Part shown: positions 12,475-24,000 of the stretch, piece by piece | How positions within the stretch are numbered: position 1 is the stretch's first letter | Layout of the letters: each line of letters starts with the position of its first letter | Source of the DNA: Malachius bipustulatus | Lineage: Eukaryota; Arthropoda; Insecta; Coleoptera; Melyridae | Length of the DNA stretch: 64,000 bases | Direction: 5' to 3' | Assembly (NCBI GenBank): GCA_910589415.1 | Contig: OU342635.1 | Coordinates: forward strand, 1,240,001-1,304,000 | The notes under the pieces: generated by a model | Databases searched by the model: none | What the model was told of the DNA's origin: nothing | What the model saw: only the letters and a program-made list of their open reading frames with translations | Made by a program: the position numbers and the translations under genes

Positions 12475-13575
12475 AAAATTTAGAATATTTTCATTGGATT
12501 CTGAAAAATCCTGGAAAAACTGAAAATTAGAGATTTCTTATTTTAGCCATATCTTTTTTATTATTGAGAATGTGTTACTTAATTATTTTTTGTATTGGTT
12601 TACATAAGCCGTCATAAGCTACCGATTTGACATTTCAAAAATTTTCTAAGTCGACTAGATCCCAGAGTTTTCAAAGTCAACTTTTTTCTTAAGGCCGCCA
12701 TATTATTTTTTTATGTCGTTTGGTCAACAGAAAACGTGAAAACCTAAAATTTAACAAAACAAAACAACTTCTTTCACCGAATTACGTGAATATAAGTCAT
12801 ATTACTGGTCTTAGTTGACTCAACGATGAAAATTGTATACGCAGCAGAATGTCATTTGATAATCTAAAATCAAATTATTGTTTCCGAATTTTTTTCAAGC
12901 ATGCACAGTTACTGAAATAATGAACTTTTGTAGTTCATTAGAACAAGTAGAATCTCGCTGTTCTACGCTGTACGATATGGGGGCAAGTTGTGTATTTTTG
13001 TGCTGATTAGTAATCTGAAAAAAAGTCTTGGCTCTGATTATTAGTTGTCAAAATATTGGAAAAATATACGAAATTACTTTTTTTTTTATCTAACGACGAA
13101 TCAAGCTAGCCGTATCTAATCGAAACATTAGGACACTTTTTTACAATTTTTTTTTTTTGTAATCACTTTTAGATGACGAAAAAACAAGTCGAGGTGCGAG
13201 AAGGATCTCGTCTTTTAAAAATGGATCTCAACTTATTTACAAAATATCATCAAAAGATTTCACCGCGTGATACGCAAACATATCAGCTCTAGTTGCTTAT
13301 ATCTATATTTTCAGTGGACTGAGAACTAAGTAATATGCTAGGTACCTAATATGAAAAAAATTATATAAAAAACAATATGGCGCCTATAAAAAAAATAAAA
13401 GAAGAAAATGAAAATCGTAGAATTAAGTCGACTTTGAAAAATCTTGAAATGTCATATGGCTTTTTACTAATGGTCATTACTAATTTTCTGTAATAAAAAA
13501 GTTTTGTCTAAATAAAATAAGAAATCTCGAATTTCATATTTTAGCATCTGGCTTAAATTCCATTTCAGATTACAA
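12475..13575. repeat. Third family B-like palindrome, old and expanded
   Basis: The left arm (12480-12740) has CTGAAAATTAGAGATTTCTT, GTCGACTAGATCCCAGAG and GGCCGCCATATTATTTTTT. The right arm (13370-13560) has the inverse order: AATATGGCGCC, AATTAAGTCGACTTTGAAAA, then AAGAAATCTCGAATTTCA. The middle 12750-13360 is unrelated and contains no gene. Confidence 0.5.
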
Positions 13576-14282
13576 ATTGGGACAAAAATACGCAAATTTC
13601 ACCCTTACCCTACTTTCTTTAATGTCCTAATAAAAAAACCGAGATCCCAAACATTTTTTAAATTTTTTATAATAATTTTTTTATTTTTTTCTTATAATGA
13701 ACTTTTTATCTTTTATAATACAATAAAGTTTCTGATGCTCGACAAAGATTTCATAAGAACTAGTAAGTATCGACACCCACAACTATTATTAATCGATTTT
13801 TATACTTCGGTACTTATAAATTTCTCGTTCGCACACAATACGCAATAAGAGTAAAGAAAGATTCTGGTCAATCTGTAATCCTGAAGGGCTGGCAGGTGTT
13901 TATTTAATAATTTTATGTGACTTTACATCCGGTCTGCATGTAACGATCCTGTAAATCACTACTATTCACCCCAACATACCCAAACCGACCTGACAACAAT
14001 GTCGGATCTCATCTTATAGATAAATTATAAACATATACATATCAAACATCCACATATACAACTTCAGATCTCGGCTTGATTAGTTTATATCACCGGATCT
14101 CGTTTTGTCTAAGTTTTTTAAAGAAAAATTAAAATTTAAAAATTATTTCCCCTCTCTTGAATTTTATATTGCTAATATAATTTATTAACTATTTGTAAAA
14201 AATATACTTCAAAAAGTCTGCTCCTTCTGGTGGATCTCGGGTTGTCCTCGATTTAAAACGGATCTCAGCTTGGTACAAAAAC

Positions 14283-14285
<3 letters not shown>

Positions 14286-14325
<40 letters not shown>
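14286..14325. repeat. (TA)20 microsatellite
   Basis: Uninterrupted alternating TA from 14286 to 14325. It lies just upstream of a sequence that could be a non-coding first exon ending at a GTGAGT donor (14380). Confidence 0.95.
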
Positions 14326-14326
<1 letters not shown>

Positions 14327-14328
<2 letters not shown>

Positions 14329-14380
14329 TTATTGTGTTAGTTTTTAGTGTTTAAGTGTTTCTTTTTTATTAAAATTAACT
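14327..14380 (+). other. Possible non-coding first exon of the gene at 16054
   Basis: A GT-rich leader-like stretch (GTGTTATTGTGTTAGTTTTTA and following) ends AACTG|GTGAGT. The next strong acceptor downstream on the plus strand that leads into an open coding exon is at about 16049. The association is inference, because no transcript evidence is available. Confidence 0.25.
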
Positions 14381-15131
14381 GGTGAGTTTCATTTATCACT
14401 CTTTTATTATATTTTCCTGCTTGATTTTATTGTATCAGTAACTATATTACTGTTATTTTTGAACGGTTTTTTGAATGTTCATATTTTCTATTTTTTTTAT
14501 ATTGATAGGGTATCACTGGGAGTGACAAATCATTCACTCTGTATAATCATCAGCTCAACAAACTAGCACTTTTTATTACACGCATAAGTTGTGTTATAAT
14601 AATTCTCAATACACAGGGGTGTATTATCTATTGCGAAAAAAATTAAGTCGAAATTCTTTGCTCGAAAAAAAAACAGAAAAAAATTTTCTGGATACAAAAT
14701 GGTGTCAAAAAAAGATAATTTTTCAGTTTGTTTTAAGATATCTCGGGATATGTTTGAGATACACAACTCAGCTTTTGTCAATTTTTTTATAAGAGAAGTG
14801 TTTTGCCCTTCATTTGCCGACACAGCTTTTGAAACATAATTATCCAAAGCGAGTTTGTTCGATAATATAGTGGACTGTATATATTTTTTAATAGATTATT
14901 TTATTTGCTGATCGTTTTCTCTGCATGTACTAAAATATGTGTGTAATTAATTTTTGTTATTTTTTGACTGACTTTTTCTTGACATTTTTCTAATATTCAT
15001 TGTAGTAGCAAGTGGCTATTATTCAATTTTGCCTACTTGAAATAAAATTGCTTATTAATTCTAAACAGAGTTGTAGGAAATGGGGAGGTTTTATTATTTA
15101 ATCAAGCGAATTTAATTTAGACGTTTATTAT

Positions 15132-15283
15132 TCACGCCCGTATTCACAAACGATAATTTCCTAAATAATTACGCAATCAATTATCCCCATCTCATTCTAT
15201 TGCCAAAAACTGCATATCTCCATCTCACTCATTTAATTAATTACAATTATTTAGGAAATTATCGTTTGTGAATACGGGCATCA
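15132..15283. mobile_element. Short MITE with 3-bp target duplication (copy 1)
   Basis: The element is 15135-15280 (146 bp). The ends GCCCGTATTCACAAACGATA and the inverse TATCGTTTGTGAATACGGGC frame a short centre with CATCTCATTCTATTGC. It is flanked by TCA on both sides. A nearly identical copy is at 62602-62750. The structure is a classic two-ended foldback MITE. Confidence 0.85.
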
Positions 15284-16049
15284 GTCTATTAAACAGGAAA
15301 ATGAATTTTAATTTCATTTTATTATAAATAATGCTTATTTTGTCGGTCGACGAAGATTCTTATCAAATAGAAAGAATCTTAATCACCTTGATAAGTATAC
15401 AAGAAAATATAAAATTATTTTCGTATATGTTCTACTTTTGAATGTGATTTATTTCATTCCAATAATAACAACAATTAATATTAATAAATCTAACACGAGT
15501 TTTTCAGAAATGGCCATTTTTCTCGAAAACGGCTCTCGTTAGCAATAATTATGACCAAGAGTATCTTTTTTGTATAGAAAATATTGTCGGTTAAAAGTAC
15601 GCTTTTAAAATATCAATTTTCTCAGTGTGTATGGGTCAAAAAAACCCATGCAACCCTAAAATTTCCTTAAATCATAGAGCTTGATAAACTATATTTTGGG
15701 AGCAAAAAGCGTCTCATTCCTACAAAATCCAGGGCCTACTAGATCAGTGTTTACTTGTAAAATCTCAAAAATTCATATTAGCGATTTTTTTTGAAAAAAA
15801 CTGGGCACGCCACGGGATTCACCAGCCCTCAAAGCGACACTGTACTAAATTTTATTGGAAATGTCAGAGTAATAAGGATCTTACAGTTATTTTAGAAATT
15901 TCATTAAAAACATTAACCCGAGCAGAATCATTATCACTATCCGATGTCCGCGAAGCTAGTAAAAACGGCGGTCAAAATGCCCGCTATGGCGCTCATCCTG
16001 TTATAAGTAATTTGGAACAGTTTTTATTTATTTTTTATGTTTTTTTCAG
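15284..16049. other. Non-coding stretch upstream of the coiled-coil repeat gene
   Basis: AT-rich, with no frame longer than background. A GC-richer segment at about 15930-16000 (CGATGTCCGCGAAGCTAG) has no consistent donor and is not called as an exon. Confidence 0.4.
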
Positions 16050-16053
16050 AAAT

Positions 16054-19000
16054 ATGCCGGTCTGCACAACTTGTGGGAGTCCCCTCCAAGTGGCCCGCCA
16101 TTTCAGGAAGGTGTTGGGAGGACGGAACACAGTGAAGACTTTGCTTCGCCTCCTGACCTACTTTTTAATCCGGGGTGGGGGGCGGTTGGGGATGCCGGAG
16201 GCGAGGACGTTGATCTCTAGCTACATCCGGCGCCCCCGGCGGAGCCAAGTCCTGGCAACGAAGTATGTCAAGAGCTTTGTGCACCTGGCGGGCACCCACC
16301 GGGACCTAATAAAACGGTTGGCTGAGGGGCCTTCACGCAGAACCAATTTTCTCGCCCGTTTCAATTTACATGAACGGGGAGAAATTCAATGGGGGCGCGT
16401 GAAGGTCCTAATCCCTGAGGGTGCCGGCGAGGTTTCGGCCTCGCCTTCTCGGGAGGAGGCGCCGACCCCTCCCTATTTTCAATTCAGCTTTTTTAAAGGG
16501 GCCGACGAAGATGAGGAAGGGACCTCTGGCCAAAGAACGTAAGCATGCAGATTAATTGGACACAAAAATAATAAGGCAACTAAATATGATTTTTATCTCT
16601 GCAGACCGCCTCAGCCAACCGATGTCCGCGCCAGGTGCCGGTCGAGGTCGCCGCTGACATTGTAAGTAATCACCTGAGAGAAATTATTGCTTCGGGAACA
16701 GCAAATCATTGTATAATTTTTTTTTATCTCAGCCATTTTTATTATTTCCGGCTCTAAATTTCTTAACGTTAAAGGTTATTGGTGTAGCTGCCTACTGTGA
16801 AAATTTCAGTTGGATTTCTTCAAAATGCGCTCATAAATAGAAAATTAGCATTTTCCCCTTTTAACTACCCACGCTACTGGCTTAGGTATTAATAGAAATA
16901 ATAAATTTTTTTTACACTAAGGTAAAGTTGGCGTAAAACTTATATTTCCTGCTGTTTATTGAATTTATAAGTTTTTTCTATTTCGCATAAAAACTAAAAA
17001 AACTACCGAGAAAACTACAAACTTTTAGGAAAATTTAGATCGCTGCCATTTTTAAATTGCTTGGCCGATTTTGCTTAAATGCAACATCAGACCACTCCTT
17101 ATGGATATCTTACCCCCATAAAAATTTTAATACCCTAGATTGAAAACTGCGACTTGAAATAGTGCCACATCACATATGGGCGTTTCAAAAATCGAAAAAT
17201 TGAAATTTAAGATAAACAAACATTTTTTTATCTCCGAATTCTTTAGATTCCTTGAAACATGCGCTCAGAAATTGTTGTAGAAAATTAGCAATGTTTCCCC
17301 TTTTACTACCCACGCCACTGCTGGCTTATTGACAGAAAAAAATAATTTTTGTTTGCACTATTAACATCAAACAAAAAATGTTCTTCCAATCCCATTAATT
17401 TTGTTTCAAAGATTTTTCGATCTTGCCCATACAGAGGCGTTCAAAAATGAGCAATTTTTTATGAAAATTTAATTGTCCGCCATTTTGAAACGACTTGACC
17501 GATTTTGCTCCAATGCAACACAGATCACTCCTTATGAATAGCTTACCCCCTCAAAAGTTTCAGTCTCCTAGATTGACAACTGCGGCCTTAAATGGTGCCA
17601 CAAAAGCGAGTATTGTTGCACCAGTTAAATGTACCATATACAGCAGGGTGTTGGAAAAATAAACGAAATTTCAATATTTGTTCCAGAATGGACCTGTATT
17701 CAAATTTTAAAGTGTTTAATGAGTTATACAGAAGTAGGTACTGCCAGACATGATTCGCTAATTTCAGTATACTACAATACCTAATTTATGTTCTTTTATT
17801 TTAACATTTTTGAATGACACGAACCGATTTTAAGTAAAAATCCAATAGATGGATGCGGAAGTACAAAAAGTATATTGCTTAATTCAATATGTTCTGCTAA
17901 TTTCAAATACCAAAACGAATTTTGGAAAAAATTCTGATACATATATAGGATAAGTAAAATTTGTTTTATGAACACTAACATTTCTTAATTTTTGGTAAGT
18001 CCGGACCTGTATTTTTCTTCCGGCTGTTATCTATGTCAAACGTTTGTCCAGTGAAATGGAAACTTTTTGAAAACAAACGCTATCGTCGTTAGTAGGTATG
18101 TGAAATCATGTGTTTTGCAATTGATAGTTGTTTAAATTTGACTGCCATGTTGATTTAAAATTTTTGAGAAAGGCAGCCTTATATGTTTCGGTAGGTATGC
18201 ACATTTTCTAAATGCCGGAAATATTCAGAATTTTGTTTGATGTTGTAAAAAACACTCTTTAGCAATTTATGACCATGAAGAGAAATCTCGACAGTTGCAT
18301 GTGTTAACTGTTAAGAATCTCTTATTCACTGCGTATGTTTAAAATATCTCGATCATTATTTTATTTTTTATAGTGTGACAGAGACGCACCACGTGGCAGA
18401 GGCTCAGCAAGAGAAGAACTCACTACTCCGGGCAGAGACGCACCAGGTGGCAGAGGCTCAGCACGAGAAGAACGCACTACTCCGGGCAGAGATGCACCAT
18501 GTGGCAGAGGCTCAGCAAGAGAAGAACGCACGACTCTGGGCAGAGACGCACCATGTGACAGAGGCTCAGCAAGAGAAGAACGCACGACTCCGGGCAGAGA
18601 CGCACCAGGTGGCAGAGGCTCAGCAAGAGAAGAACGCACGACTCCGGGCAGAGACGCACCAGGTGGCAGAGGCTCAGCAAGAGAAGAACTCACGACTCCG
18701 GGCAGAGACGCACCAGGTGGCAGAGGCTCAGCAAGAGAAGAACGCACTACTCCGGGCAGAGATGCACCAGGTGGCAGAGGCTCAGCAAGAGAAGAACGCA
18801 CGACTCCGGGCAGAGACGCACCATGTGGCAGAGGCTCAGCAAGAGAAGAACGCACGACTCCAGGCAGAGACGCACCATGTGGCAGAGGCTCAGCAAGAGA
18901 AGAACGCACGACTCCGGGAGGTGTTTGGTATCTCCGAGTACTTCGTGGATGGCAGCAGCTTTGACCAGGATCGCAACGCGCGTGAACAGCTTGCCAGAGC

Positions 19001-19193
19001 GGAGGCGCAACGGGAGTGCGAGCTGCGGCGGGTCCAGCAGGTGGCTCAGGACAAGGAACGGTCTGGCAGGTACAAGTGTGTACGAACACCCAGCCCCGAG
19101 CCGGAGCCCGTCCAGTCTCCAGTCACCGCCACCACAGAGGCTGTTGTTGCTAAAGGCGAGAGGAAAAAGAAGCGGAAACATGGCGATGTGTGA
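16054..19193 (+). CDS. Unknown three-exon gene with an 18-residue coiled-coil repeat
   Basis: I propose exons 16054-16538, 16605-16661 and 18374-19193. The joins are AAC|GTAAGC to CTGCAG|ACC and CATT|GTAAGT to TTATAG|TG, and the frame stays open through both. The start chosen is the ATG just after an acceptor (TTTTTTTCAG), giving MPVCTTCGSP with a CxxC. Residues ~1-120 form a basic, possibly globular region. Then comes an acidic/Pro segment, an Arg/Ser bridge in exon 2, ten 18-residue repeats of the type RAETHHVAEAQQEKNARL, an acidic/Arg tail and a basic nuclear-signal-like KKKRKH near the end. It ends at TGA 19191-19193. The coding sequence is visibly GC-rich against AT-rich flanks. I do not recognise the family. 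The two phase-consistent introns argue for a real gene, and the repeat argues for a coiled-coil or scaffold role, which is inference. Confidence 0.7.
16821..17605 (+). repeat. Diverged tandem duplication inside intron 2
   Basis: Two copies with a period of about 433 bp. The block ATGCGCTCA...GAAAATTAGCA...TTTCCCCTTTT...ACTACCCACGC at 16823 recurs at 17258. The block GCTTGGCCGATTTTGCT...ACTCCTTATGGATA...CTTACCCCC at 17060 recurs at 17490. It lies in the intron between the second and third exons of the unknown gene. Confidence 0.75.
18375..18914 (+). repeat. Ten-unit 54-bp coding minisatellite
   Basis: Ten units of exactly 54 bp (18 codons) in frame, core GGCAGAGGCTCAGCAAGAGA. Most units differ by only a few substitutions; variable residues include T/M after AE, H/Q before V, and S/A, L/R near the unit end. 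The exact length and high identity imply recent expansion or homogenisation. Reverse-strand ORFs over this span (18361-19089, 18477-18680, 18747-19181) arise from the periodicity. Confidence 0.95.
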
Positions 19194-19476
19194 GTGTGTC
19201 TATCATTTTGATAATCATACAATAATCAAATATCAAGATTCAAGACCTTGTAAAGTAATGTCTTGAGATGTCTCCGTCTCCATACAAAAACATCAATATG
19301 ATTCATATTGATCTACAGGGATCTAAATGTTGATTCTGAACAACTTTTTCAAATAACATTTTGTCGTATTTGCCACATAAAAGGCACTTTACTCAACAGA
19401 AAAACCGGTTTCTTGGAACCAAAGGCATGCTTGATTTTTCAAAACTAATATTTTGTTAGAAATTACACCTAATTGT

Positions 19477-20044
19477 TTACATCTGCGGCTCCTAAGTTTC
19501 ATCAATTTTTTCGGGACCGAGGAGCGAAATAGGTATGTGCTGGGTGGGTAAGAAGCTAAAATCAGCCATTGCAAACTAATATTAAGGTTCCTCTTTGACA
19601 CTACGATCGAATTTCTATTTTTTTTTTCACTTTCAGGGCAAGGAATATCTTTGAGATAAACAGTAGCACAGTTTTTATTTTGAATTTTGCATTTATTTTG
19701 CATTTGCATTCCAAAAATCGTGACATCGTTCGATATACTCTGGATACGATATGAGAAATCTTATATCCGGTCGAATCCCTCTCTGTGTCGTGCTCATGGC
19801 ATCCGCCGCTTACGATCCGGTTGGCTTGGACGCGTATTCATCATTTCGAGTGCGTTTTTTCTATGTATTTATACGCCGCCTACCCAGGACTGGACTCATT
19901 AGAGCGGCTCTTAATGCCTCTTTTTTTGGCTAACCATTAATTTGCAAAGCAAATGAATACCTTCCTGGTGTTACTATAGGTATGTTCTCCACCCCCACCC
20001 CTATATAGGTGTCATAGTGAAACTGTAGGAGCCGCAGATGTAAA
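19477..20044. mobile_element. Terminal-inverted-repeat element
   Basis: TTTACATCTGCGGCTCCTAAG at the left is matched by the inverse, TAGGAGCCGCAGATGTAAA, at the right. The inverted ends extend about 28 bp including a GTTTCA/TGAAAC pair. The inside has no coherent frame, so it is non-autonomous. Confidence 0.6.
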
Positions 20045-20784
20045 TAATGACCGAAATTACTCTTTAGCCTAGCAGGGCTGAACCCCAAAAAATGAAAATT
20101 AAAATCAAAAATTTTTTGTCTTTTATAAGAGTCGTTTCACCTATCCGGGGACACACGGTATATTTATACGATAATAAGATCGATAGACATTTTCATTAAA
20201 AACCTTGACTACTTCTTGGTGAATTATTATGTATAAGGAGATATACTAATAGTGGTGTATTTTTCTGCCGTACGTACATACACATGTGTAGTGAGGGCAG
20301 GGCGTGAGTCAGGTAATGCTATGGTTTCATTTTTCTTTTCCCGTTTAATTAATACCAATTCTGATAATGATGCATATACAGGATGGCCCAGCGAAAACGT
20401 ACCAGGCCTAATAACTTGAAAACTGAAGATGTACGCGAAAAACGCCGAAACAGGTCGATTTTTTCATCGAATTAGGCATATTTTCGCAACAAATTTAACT
20501 ACCCAAGTTCAACCCCTTGACAAGGGGTAGGTACCCCTTTGCTTATCATCATAGGGAACAGATATCGAGTGATACATCATTTGAAAGCTACTTGAATTCT
20601 CTTTACAACGATATCCAACATTTTGGGTTTCGCTTACATACAGGGTGGCCCAATAAAACGTGACTCGCCTTAATAACTTGAAAACTGAAGATGTACGCGA
20701 AAAACAAAAGAGAATTCAAGTATGTAGTTTTCAAATGATGTATCACTCGATATCTGTTTCCTATGATGATAAGCAAAGGGATAG

Positions 20785-21034
20785 TGCTATGTCTCCAAGA
20801 CATTAAAGGATAATAATTAAATACGTAGGTAGTATTATAATGAGTTTATTAATTATCAGCCAAGAACTACAATACTTCAAACGACGCCATTACGTTACAA
20901 ATCTACAACTCCCAACCAATGCGCCGTTGTCATGAGTCGCTCTAGCGCCCTCTACAATAAACAAGGATTAAGCCCCTCCTATACCTATTGCTTAGGGAAC
21001 ATCTAAACTAAATCAGTATTTCTAATACATTACA
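20785..21034 (-). repeat. Gypsy 3' LTR
   Basis: 250 bp, TG...CA ends, no insertion. Matches the 5' LTR at 25244-26590 after removal of 1097 bp (1089-bp element plus one 8-bp duplication). Confidence 0.95.
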
Positions 21035-21044
21035 GTATCCCCCC

Positions 21045-24000
21045 TTATAAGTTAAGTCTATCGGGTGGTTTGATATGCCTTCGTGGCCTTGAAACACTCA
21101 TACTTTCAAACTTCACTTGAGTTTCCTCTTCATCACCACTCGAACGAACATTAACCTTTTCTGAATTACTGGTGGCTAACGGTGACAGATCACTTGCACT
21201 TTCTGCCTCCGTTGGTACTTCAGAACGAACTACACACTCGTCAGGAAAAACAATAGGTAATTTTGAGGGCACCGTGTTTGGAGCTTCTTTCACTATCTGC
21301 TCTGAACCCATTGGTTCTTTCATTGCCTCCTCTGGATATTTTACAATTTGATCCAGATGACGCTTCCAAACAAGGTCCTCATTGTACAACTTACATAGGT
21401 AAACAAAATCACTAACAACTTCATCTACTATCGCCTTAGCCCAGGTTTTCTTATTGGGATTTCTAAAATCTCTACAGTAAACTACTTCCCCAATCTCAAA
21501 TTTCTTCACCCTTCTTCCCCTATGGGAAGAAAAATTCTTATCAACTTTATCGACATGGCGCAATAAATCTAACCTGGTCTTAGGCTTGTAATTAAAAATT
21601 AAACTGGAAGGTGTGACTCCGGTAGAAATGTGACTACAGTTTCTATAACTAAATAAGAAACGATTCATTAAAGTGGTAAAACTGACATTTCTACTAGACT
21701 CATCCTTAATCAACTTAATCAAAGCATTTTTAAAACTCTTAACTAAATTTTCAGCCTGTCCATTGCTGGATGGATGACATACCGGAGAAGTCATGAACTT
21801 TATTCCATTTCTGGATAAAAATTCAGTAAACTCTACAGAGGTAAACTGAGTTCCATTGTCAGTGACCAATAAATCAGGAAACCCAAATCTTGAAAAACAT
21901 TCCCTAAATTTTTCCACAGTTTCCTTTGCATCTGAACCTTTGTTCATAATAAAAGCCTCTGGCCACTTAGAATAAGAATCAATTATTATCAGCACAGTCT
22001 TGCCAAAAAACGGACCCAGAAAATCTGCATGTACTCTCTGATAGGGTTTGGTTCCACGCAACCACGGACTCAATATGGCTTTCGGTGGATCCGGTCTCTG
22101 CTTGATACATATATCACATTTCCTGACCATATTTTCAATATCCTGATCCAAAGACGGCCACCACAGATACGATCTAGCCAAAGTTTTCATTTTAACTATC
22201 CCTTCATGATTTGCGTGCAATTCTCTCAAAATCTGTTGCCTCAACTTAAACGGTATGACCACTCTATAACCCCACATTATAACATCTCTGTCAAGAGACA
22301 ATTCATCTTTTCTAATGTAAAAAGGCTTTAAAGTGCCATCATCACAACTATTTTCGAACCCATATCTTATCAGATTATAGACTTTCCCCAATATTATGTC
22401 TTTACGAGTTTCCGATCTAACCCTATTTACATCGATCACATTCATATTCTCTACAAAATTCAAATAATCGAATTCCTCCTTTTCCTTCACCGTAACATTT
22501 ATCGGCAATCGAGATAAAGCATCTGCTCGCAAATTTTCGCAGTTTTTAATGTACTTGAATGTGTAATCGAAGTTTGATAAAAACACTGACCACCGCTGGA
22601 TCCGGCCAGCTGCCATTTGCGGTAGACTTTTGTATTCTCCAAAAAGAGTTACCAAAGATTTGTGATCGGACAAAATCTCAAAATGTCTTCCTGCTAAAAA
22701 ATGATATAATTTCTGTACTGCCCAAACAATACTCAGTCCTTCTTTATGGGTAATACTATAATTTTGCTCAGCCTTGTTCAAAACCCGAGAAATATAACAA
22801 ATTGGTCTCTCACTCCCATCTCCTTCAACATGAGACAAACAAGCCCCAATGCCATGAAATGATGCATCACAAGCCAATCTTAACGGTTTTTTCAAGTCAT
22901 AATGAGCTAAAACTTTATCAGAGACTAACTCCCTCTTTACAAAATTAAATGCGTCCTCACATTTTTTATTCCAAGAAAACGTCACATCTTTCTTACACAA
23001 TTCATAGAGAGGTTTCAATTTTATGGAAATACCAGGAACAAATTTGTGATAATAGTTAACCATACCACAGAAAGCTTTGATTTCAGTAACATTTTTAGGC
23101 CTTGGACAATCTACTATCCCCGAAATTTTATCAAAATCTTTCTCTAATCCTTTCGCCGAAATTTTATGCCCCAAATATGTTATGCTTTCCTGAAAAAATT
23201 TACACTTTTCTTTATTTAATCTTATTCCCGCTTTCTCCAATCTTTCAAACACTTCCTTTAAATTTCGAAAATGTTCCTCCTCTGTCTCCCCCGTGACAAC
23301 AATATCATCAATGAAAATTACTACACTTGGAATTCCTACTAAAATTTGTTCTAGTATCAATTGAAAAATAGAGCAGGCCGGTTTTGTTCCAAAAGGTAAC
23401 CTTTTTAACTTAAAAATACCTAAATCTGTGCTCCATGCTAATAACAAACCGGTCGCCTCATCAACTCTAAGTTGGTTATAGGCATCCTTGCAATCTAATT
23501 TAGAAAAATGTTTTCCATTTTGCAAAGTTGAAAAAATAGTTTGAATCAATGGCAGGGGATGGTTAACATCAGACAAATACCGATTAATCGTGGCTTTATA
23601 ATTAGCACACAAACGAATACCTACCCCATTGGATTTCAATGCTACCACTAATGGAGTTCCCCATTGAGCCGTTTCAACTTTTTCAATCACTCCCAACTTA
23701 ATAAGTCTTGAAATTTCTTTTTTTACCTCATCCCTGTATGCGTAGGGAATTGGCCTGGGTTTACAAAAAATGGGGGTCGCCTTTGGATCTACTTTCAATG
23801 TTATTTCAGAGCCATTATAACAACCTAATTCATTTCTGAACAAACCTGCAAATCTTTTTAATAAAATACCCAATTCGGACTGAATGTCCACTTTATCAAT
23901 GAAAGTTGTCCTAAGACTCTGATTGCCCTTAAAATTTCCAGTATCAAATAGCCTGGACACATCAACCTCAAACAAGTTTAACAGATCCCGGCCTAACAAT

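Noticed and set aside
18361..19181. Long reverse-strand frames over the 54-bp repeats (242, 144 and 67 codons)
   Set aside because: A repeat with a period divisible by three keeps all six frames open. The forward frame alone fits the splice sites and has a sensible tail.
19760..19800. GGTCGAATCCCT as a tRNA B-box
   Set aside because: No matching A-box, acceptor stem or anticodon arm could be built around it.
20410..20450. CTGAAGATGTACGCGAAAAAC as another hammerhead
   Set aside because: CTGAAGA and GAAA are present, but no stem II can form between them. Every copy of the palindromic element end carries the same words.
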